A stretch of DNA of 19,355 bases. Source: Bacillota bacterium (lineage in GTDB: Bacteria > Bacillota > Clostridia > DSM-8532). The notes beneath the pieces are model-generated. The model searched no databases. It saw only the letters and a list, made by a program, of their open reading frames with translations, and was not told where the DNA came from. A program made the position numbers and the translations under genes. Positions 15,553 through 19,355 of the stretch are shown in pieces. The DNA lies in the NCBI GenBank assembly GCA_023440865.1, contig JAEXRM010000023.1:1-19355 (forward strand), written 5' to 3'. How positions within the stretch are numbered: the stretch's first letter is position 1; each line of letters begins with the position of its first letter.

Positions 15553-15910
15553 TCACATCTCTTCGACGGAACGGACACCCCCGACGGTTTGCAGCGTGTC
15601 CATCAGCGTCGTATCAAGATCGAGGACGGGCGTCACCGCACGCACACGCTCATCGACATTGTGCAGGACCGACATGACAAGGATCATCATCGCACAGCCG
15701 ATGATGGCACCGCCGTAATAGCCGATGCCGATCGCCAGGCCGATGCAGGCGGCTGCCCACAGGCCGGCCGCCTCTTTCGTCCCCGCTCGTAGCCGAGCAG
15801 TCCGCCGCAGAGCAGCGCGAGGCCAAGACGCAGGCATGTGACCGGAAGCTCCGCCACGGCCAACGTACGCACCCATGCCCCGGCAGGGAGACCATATCCT
15901 CAAAACCCAT
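15553..15910 (-). pseudogene. mgtC: Broken mgtC/sapB-family membrane protein gene
   Basis: Three frames together recall one MgtC-like protein. The ATG at 15910 has AAAGGAG 8 bases upstream and opens MGFEDMVSLPG. A second frame then gives LPVTCLRLGLALLCGGLLGY and ERGRKRRPA, the normal first membrane segment and loop. A third frame gives KEAAGLWAAACIGLAIGIGY, a later membrane segment, and ends at 15553. About 60 residues of the usual centre, including the RTH and GIGFLGAG region, are missing. At 15760-15772 the code for RRPAG(L) and for (A)AGLW overlaps on the same GC-rich bases, so a deletion between short homologous stretches plus a frame change near the start explains the relic (inference). 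A promoter still stands in front of it. Confidence 0.75.
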
Positions 15911-16011
15911 CGCAGCGGCTCCTTTCACCAGCCGAACGACGTGCCGTCACCGGCTGAACCGGTTGGCTTGCGGCCAGTCTTCATGATTGTTCGATATGTT
16001 GCGGCGGAATC

Positions 16012-16056
16012 ATCCTACCATAATCGCACAATTTAGCAACTCTTTTTTATCTTTTT
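16012..16056 (-). promoter_or_regulatory. Promoter of the mgtC relic, near-copy of the iol promoter
   Basis: On the - strand, TTGCTA (16034-16039) and TAGGAT (16012-16017) are 16 bases apart, identical in layout to the promoter at 15485-15512. The adjoining 16036-16056 block reads GCAACTCTTTTTTAT then CTTTTT on the + strand, 19 of 21 positions equal to the block at 15509-15529. Transcription would begin near 16005, about 95 bases ahead of the old mgtC start. Confidence 0.6.
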
Positions 16057-16078
16057 GGTACCTTTTAATTACTTCTCG

Positions 16079-16107
16079 TTGTTTCAGTCGACCATCTGTG
16101 ATAAAAT
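16079..16107 (+). promoter_or_regulatory. Putative promoter of the iolG-type gene
   Basis: TTGTTT (16079-16084) and TAAAAT (16102-16107) are 17 bases apart on the + strand. The -10 is good, the -35 is weak. An AT-rich stretch lies directly upstream and includes the T-rich block shared with the iol promoter, so the same regulator could reach both (inference). The leader to the start codon is about 100 bases. Confidence 0.55.
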
Positions 16108-16212
16108 CCAAGCGGCAGAAAGAGCATGCCTGCGGAGAAGGCCCGATCGGCATCCGCACCGCCCCGACCAAAGGAAGCCATGGCATGCCAGCGCATGCGA
16201 AAGGATGGAATC

Positions 16213-17226
16213 ATGGTGAACATCGGCATCATCGGCGCCGGCCGCATCGGCAGGGTGCACGCGGAGAGCATCACAAACAATGTCCGGGGCGCACGGGTTG
16301 TCGCCATCGCGGACCCGCTCATGTCGGAGGCTACCGCCGCCTGGGCTGCGGAACTGGGGATCGGGCGGGTCCATACGGACTACAGGCTGATTCTGGCGGA
16401 CGACACTGTGCAGGCGGTGCTGGTTTGCTCATCCACCGACACTCACGCCGATATCGCCATTGAGGCAATCCGCGCTGGAAAGCACGTTTTCTGCGAGAAA
16501 CCCGTTTCGCAGGATCTGGGCAAGATCCGCGACGTCATCACCGCGCTCGGGGAATCATCCGTGAAATTCCAGGTGGGATTCAACCGCCGGTTCGACCACA
16601 ACTTTGAGGCGGTGCGCCATGCCGTCACGTCCGGCAGGGTAGGCGACGTGCACCTGGTCCGCATCACATCGCGTGATCCGGACGCGCCGCCGCTGGAATA
16701 TGTGAAAGTGTCCGGCGGCCTGTTCCTGGACATGACCATCCACGATTTCGACATGGTTCGCTACCTCACCGGCAGCGAGGTGATCGAGGTGTATGCGTGC
16801 GGGGACGCCCTGGTGAACCCGGCGATCCGCGATGCAGGCGACATCGACACCGCCGTCATGACGCTGCGACTGGCCAATGGCGCCATGGCTGTCATCGACA
16901 ACTCCCGCAAGGCGGCATATGGGTACGATCAGCGCGCGGAGGTGTTCGGCTCGAAGGGGCAGGTGGCCGTCACGAATGATACGCCGTCCACCGCGGTCAT
17001 CAGCACGGCGGAAGGCGTCACCGGCGAAAAGCCGCTGTATTTCTTTCTCGAACGCTACATGGCCTCCTTTTCAAAGGAGATCCGGTGCTTTGTCGAGGCA
17101 ATCGAACAGGATTCGTCCGTGCCCGTGAGCATTCAGGACGGCCTGCAGCCGGTGTTGATCGCAAAGGCAGCCAAACGGTCACTGGATGAAAACCGGCCGG
17201 TTCGTTTATCCGAGATCGAAGGCTGA
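16213..17226 (+). CDS. iolG: Gfo/Idh/MocA oxidoreductase, probable inositol 2-dehydrogenase
   Basis: A 337-aa NAD(P)-dependent dehydrogenase expected to oxidise myo-inositol or a related inositol to the 2-keto compound that iolE then dehydrates. The start at 16213 (MVNIGIIGAGRIGRVHAESI) follows AAAGGA at 16200-16205 by 7 bases; the frame upstream to 16126 is not conserved in character. The Rossmann motif is GIIGAGRIG (5-13). The catalytic EKP motif has K96, and MTIHDFDM supplies D173 and H177, the usual IolG residues. GFNRRFD (122-128) is also typical. Length fits IolG. It completes the pathway but stands apart from the operon, on the opposite strand beyond the mgtC relic. Specificity for scyllo- or chiro-inositol cannot be told from sequence. 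Confidence 0.88.
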   Translation: MVNIGIIGAGRIGRVHAESITNNVRGARVVAIADPLMSEATAAWAAELGIGRVHTDYRLILADDTVQAVLVCSSTDTHADIAIEAIRAGKHVFCEKPVSQDLGKIRDVITALGESSVKFQVGFNRRFDHNFEAVRHAVTSGRVGDVHLVRITSRDPDAPPLEYVKVSGGLFLDMTIHDFDMVRYLTGSEVIEVYACGDALVNPAIRDAGDIDTAVMTLRLANGAMAVIDNSRKAAYGYDQRAEVFGSKGQVAVTNDTPSTAVISTAEGVTGEKPLYFFLERYMASFSKEIRCFVEAIEQDSSVPVSIQDGLQPVLIAKAAKRSLDENRPVRLSEIEG

Positions 17227-17928
17227 TCAGGCCCGGCCGTCCGTGATCCTCTCCACCCAGCCATGAATCCGTTCCGGAATGATGCGATCCAGCTCTTCCC
17301 ACGGCAGCACGACTTCCTCGGGCACGGGCGACGGCATGAACTCCCAGGTCGGCGTGAAGGCATACCGTTCCCGGATGTATGCGCAAACCAGATGGTCGAT
17401 GAACGGCGTTGACAGGATCCGGCCCCGGAACAGGTCGCTCACGGGCAGACCGTCCAGACCCGCAAGCCGGTTGCATACCGTGTCGCAATTGCCGTACAGC
17501 CCGAAAAGCTCGCCCCGGGGCATCATCGCGTGCTTGCCCGGCTGGACGTAGACCGGCAGGTGTGTGCCATCCACGGCCGGCCCCGCAAGCCGGAAGCAGT
17601 TCTTGCGCGAACCGTGCTCGCTCGCCTCGGCGTCGAGTACGGTTCCATCGGCCGCGAGCCATATCCAGAAATGCTCAAGATCGTACAGGTGCTGGATGTC
17701 GAAGTCGTAGTACAGCTGGTATTCGATGGCAAGGACAGCCGGCGCCTCCAGCCAGATGTCACGCCGAAAGGTCTTGCTGGGCTGCGACCTGCGGATGACG
17801 CTGTATCCCAGATGCACCAGCGCAAACGGTTCACTCCGGTCGAAAAGCGGCAGCGGGCGGTACCGCAGTGCCAGCTCCCGGTCGGTCAGCCCCGTGATGT
17901 CGGAAGTCGCGGCATTCACGCCATTCAT
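17227..17928 (-). CDS. Uncharacterised 233-aa protein, faint Vps62/NPP1-like pattern
   Basis: I do not recognise this protein with confidence. It is soluble: no signal peptide or membrane segment. The start at 17928 has GGGAGG 8 bases upstream. The centre reads AVLAIEYQLYYDFDIQHLYD followed by LEHFWIWLAADG and then ASEHGS; further on comes GTHLPVYVQPGKHAMMP. The order of a Tyr/Phe-rich strand, an Asp-x-Glu-His-like motif, Ser/Glu-His-Gly, then VYV-x-x-G-x-HA recalls the conserved core of Vps62/DUF946 and necrosis-inducing (NPP1) proteins, where the acidic and His residues bind metal. This is pattern recognition only. Its stop codon touches that of iolG (TGATCA), so the two transcripts must overlap at their ends. 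A function tied to inositol is not evident. Confidence 0.75.
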   Translation of the reverse strand: MNGVNAATSDITGLTDRELALRYRPLPLFDRSEPFALVHLGYSVIRRSQPSKTFRRDIWLEAPAVLAIEYQLYYDFDIQHLYDLEHFWIWLAADGTVLDAEASEHGSRKNCFRLAGPAVDGTHLPVYVQPGKHAMMPRGELFGLYGNCDTVCNRLAGLDGLPVSDLFRGRILSTPFIDHLVCAYIRERYAFTPTWEFMPSPVPEEVVLPWEELDRIIPERIHGWVERITDGRA

Positions 17929-18004
17929 GCTCCTTGCCTCCCTGCCTCGCGCTACGTGTCACCCGGCGGGCGGAATGCATCGGCTCCCGGGTGGCTCCCA
18001 CAAG

Positions 18005-18013
18005 AATATAACA
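18005..18013 (-). promoter_or_regulatory. Possible extended -10 for the 233-aa protein gene
   Basis: On the - strand the sequence TGTTATATT (TGn plus TATATT) lies about 77 bases before the start codon. No good -35 is visible at the right distance, so this rests on the extended -10 alone. Confidence 0.4.
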
Positions 18014-18070
18014 CATCCCGGCATGCGGCACCTGCCGGACCACCCGGTAACGCCGGACCGCAAACTCGCC

Positions 18071-18083
18071 AGGCCAATGGCCT
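18071..18083. promoter_or_regulatory. 13-bp palindrome abutting the SRPBCC gene promoter
   Basis: aggcca-a-tggcct is a perfect inverted repeat with 6-base arms around one central base. Its last base is the first base of the TTGACA -35 element. The position suits a repressor or activator site; the cognate protein is not identified. Confidence 0.5.
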
Positions 18084-18110
18084 TGACACCCGGGGGGAAA
18101 GGCATAACAT
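18083..18110 (+). promoter_or_regulatory. Strong sigma-70 promoter for the SRPBCC-like gene
   Basis: TTGACA (18083-18088, perfect) and TAACAT (18105-18110, 4/6) are separated by 16 bases. Transcription would start near 18117, leaving a leader of about 140 bases before the ATG at 18256. Confidence 0.75.
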
Positions 18111-18255
18111 CAAATCGGGAATATCCGTTACCGTCAGGAGTCAAGCGCTCCGTAAAACCGCTTCCCCGAACGATGCGGCAGCCGGGGAGGCATGGCACGT
18201 CGACATGCCTCGGGAAACCTTCCCGGATACGCCACATCCGAAAAGGAGGTATCCC

Positions 18256-18714
18256 ATGCCAACCATCAACATCCGTCGCGAGACCATGATCAACCGCCCC
18301 TTTGAGAAAGTGGTAGACTTCGCAGTCAAGAGAAAGCACGAAACCGCCGGCATCTGGCAGAACGAGGTGATGGCCTTCCATCCGGTCAGCGGGGACGGTG
18401 GCGTCGGCACGAAGATCGACATGGACTATCACTCGCTTGGAGAAACCCACACCCTCCACACCGAGCTCCTGCAGGAGGAGATCCATCCGGACCGGTGCGA
18501 CTCGGTTTGGCGCATACAGATGGACGGCGCGCTCGGCACGCACCTGGACGGCAACATCCGCTATTCCTACCGCAAGAAGGGAACCGGAACCAGAACCGGC
18601 ATCGAGTACAATCTGCAGTGCGACAAGAACGAATCATTGGTGCGCCAGGTGGAGGACAGTATCGTCGACCACGATCTCCGGACCCTGAAGGCGATGTGCG
18701 AGCACCTGCTCTGA
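18256..18714 (+). CDS. Small SRPBCC/START-like ligand-binding protein
   Basis: A 152-aa soluble protein. The start at 18256 is set by a near-perfect AAAAGGAGGT (18241-18250) with 5 bases spacing; the frame upstream to 17530 is only the shadow of the neighbouring gene. The opening INIRRETMINRPFEKVVDFA, the following loop GIWQNEVMAF, the strand VGTKIDMDYHSLGETHTLHTE and a final helix (ESLVRQVEDSIVDHDLRTLK) form the pattern of a polyketide-cyclase/SRPBCC domain: strand, short helices, a curved sheet and a long C-terminal helix closing a hydrophobic pocket. Members bind or transform small hydrophobic molecules, but the ligand here is unknown. It is a single-gene unit with its own promoter upstream and a hairpin downstream. 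Confidence 0.8.
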   Translation: MPTINIRRETMINRPFEKVVDFAVKRKHETAGIWQNEVMAFHPVSGDGGVGTKIDMDYHSLGETHTLHTELLQEEIHPDRCDSVWRIQMDGALGTHLDGNIRYSYRKKGTGTRTGIEYNLQCDKNESLVRQVEDSIVDHDLRTLKAMCEHLL

Positions 18715-18735
18715 CATCACACGGGCACATGCGAA

Positions 18736-18768
18736 CCGCAGCATGACGCACAGCCGCAGCATGACGCA
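18736..18768. repeat. 15-bp direct repeat, two copies
   Basis: ccgcagcatgacgca occurs at 18736-18750 and again at 18754-18768, a period of 18 bases, in the gap just after the SRPBCC-like gene. It contains the CATG core seen in the other intergenic repeats. Confidence 0.9.
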
Positions 18769-18803
18769 AAACCGACACCGACGCCATGAACAGTCCGAAC
18801 CAG

Positions 18804-18845
18804 AAGGGGTGTGCCTTTCGCTTGCGCGAACACGGCACACCCCTT
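18804..18845. terminator. Long hairpin between convergent genes, likely bidirectional terminator
   Basis: aaggggtgtgcc (18804-18815) and ggcacacccctt (18834-18845) form a perfect 12-bp stem. The 18-base loop contains a nested stem, ttcgc with gcgaa. It lies between the stops of the SRPBCC-like gene (+) and the permease (-). No T-run follows on the + strand, so it is a strong hairpin but not a textbook intrinsic terminator. Confidence 0.65.
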
Positions 18846-18916
18846 ATCCATGGCGACAATGCATGACAACATGCGAGCAACGACGCCGGACATCCACGTG
18901 CCCGGCGTTCCATTGG

Positions 18917-19355
18917 TCAGATCATCTTTTCCGGTCGGTAGCCCGCGGCCGCGTTGCGGAGCAGCACGACATCGAGCACCAGCACGACAAGCCCCAGCAG
19001 CAGCAGCATCCATTCCTCGAGCAGGAACAGCCCGCTTGCCTGCCCCAGAATCAGCAACAGAATCGGCAGCACCACAAAAACGCTCATCTGCTGGGCATCC
19101 TGGAAGGTCTCCGCCTTCGCCGAGACAAACACCATCACGATGACGCCGAGCACCGTCACCCCCGGCGTCACCCACAGCGCGAGGATCACCCATTTCCAGT
19201 TCGGAAAAATGAGGCGCCCGAACTGGAACCAGCCGCCGATATCGATCACCAGCCCGAACGCGATCATGCTGGCGTACGTGACGGCGAGCGAGACCAGACA
19301 GGTGCCCACCACCTTGGCAACGAACATGTCGCGCAAGGACAGCGGTGTGTAGAGC
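18917..19355 (-). CDS. ABC-2 type transporter permease, C-terminal part (cut by window edge)
   Basis: The frame is open to the right edge, so the start lies outside the window; at least 146 residues are visible. It begins with LYTPLSLRDMFVAKVVGT, the motif that links cytoplasmic and membrane parts in ABC-2 export permeases of the NatB/YhaP kind. About four or five hydrophobic segments follow (LVSLAVTYASMIAFGLVI, WVILALWVTPGVTVLGVIV, MSVFVVLPILLLILGQ, and a Leu-rich stretch LLLLGLVVLVLDVVLL) and a short polar tail ending GYRPEKMI. The family moves ions, antibiotics or lipids outwards with a partner ATPase, which is not in view. The substrate is unknown. The gene is convergent with the SRPBCC-like gene and has no evident tie to inositol or pyrimidine use. 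Confidence 0.8.
   Translation of the reverse strand, partial: LYTPLSLRDMFVAKVVGTCLVSLAVTYASMIAFGLVIDIGGWFQFGRLIFPNWKWVILALWVTPGVTVLGVIVMVFVSAKAETFQDAQQMSVFVVLPILLLILGQASGLFLLEEWMLLLLGLVVLVLDVVLLRNAAAGYRPEKMI

Larger units (their letters stand above)
17929..18255. other. 327-bp divergent regulatory region
   Basis: This gap separates the 233-aa protein (-) from the SRPBCC-like gene (+). It holds a possible extended -10 for the left gene (18005-18013), a strong sigma-70 promoter for the right gene (18083-18110), a 13-bp palindrome ending on its -35 (18071-18083) and a leader of about 140 bases. I see no gene in it. Confidence 0.7.

Overview
The window is a GC-rich stretch of bacterial DNA from a catabolic region. 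Strong AGGAGG-type ribosome sites, A-tract-flanked promoters and enzymes typical of anaerobes (ferredoxin-like dihydropyrimidine dehydrogenase, iron-dependent alcohol dehydrogenase, CoA-acylating aldehyde dehydrogenase, DeoR-controlled inositol genes) suggest a high-GC anaerobic Gram-positive, either Firmicutes or Coriobacteriia-like. The sequence alone does not settle the lineage. I saw no tRNA, rRNA, CRISPR array, transposase or phage gene.

Left block, + strand, 140-7367: an uptake and reductive pyrimidine-degradation cluster. It holds an NMT1/THI5-family lipoprotein, a dihydropyrimidinase, a PreA-like dihydropyrimidine dehydrogenase, an M20 N-carbamoyl-amino-acid amidase and an iron-type alcohol dehydrogenase. 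The inferred route is uracil or thymine to the dihydropyrimidine, then the N-carbamoyl-beta-amino acid, then the beta-amino acid. The alcohol dehydrogenase probably reduces the resulting semialdehyde. The lipoprotein is the most striking object here: its two halves are in reversed order compared with the rest of the family, a natural circular permutation.

Middle block, - strand, 15384 down to 7375: a myo-inositol operon in the order DeoR regulator, iolJ, iolC, iolB, iolD, iolE, CoA-acylating aldehyde dehydrogenase. It converges on the pyrimidine block with only 7 bases between the two stop codons. Both pathways yield malonic semialdehyde (or its methyl homologue), so the two meeting genes plausibly serve a shared branch point: reduction to a hydroxyacid or oxidation to an acyl-CoA. 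No typical iolA is present; a EutE/SauS/AdhE-type acylating enzyme stands in its place.

Right block, 15485-19355: a - strand promoter in front of the regulator, a broken mgtC-like gene with a near-copy of that same promoter, a divergent iolG-type dehydrogenase (+), an uncharacterised 233-aa protein (-) whose stop codon abuts that of iolG, a small SRPBCC-like protein (+) with a clear promoter, a long hairpin between convergent genes, and the 3' end of an ABC-2 type permease (-) cut by the window edge.

Several intergenic gaps hold small direct repeats of 10-20 bases sharing a CATG core. Two coding regions (the lipoprotein and the dehydrogenase) and the mgtC relic all show rearranged or missing domains, so the region looks structurally active.
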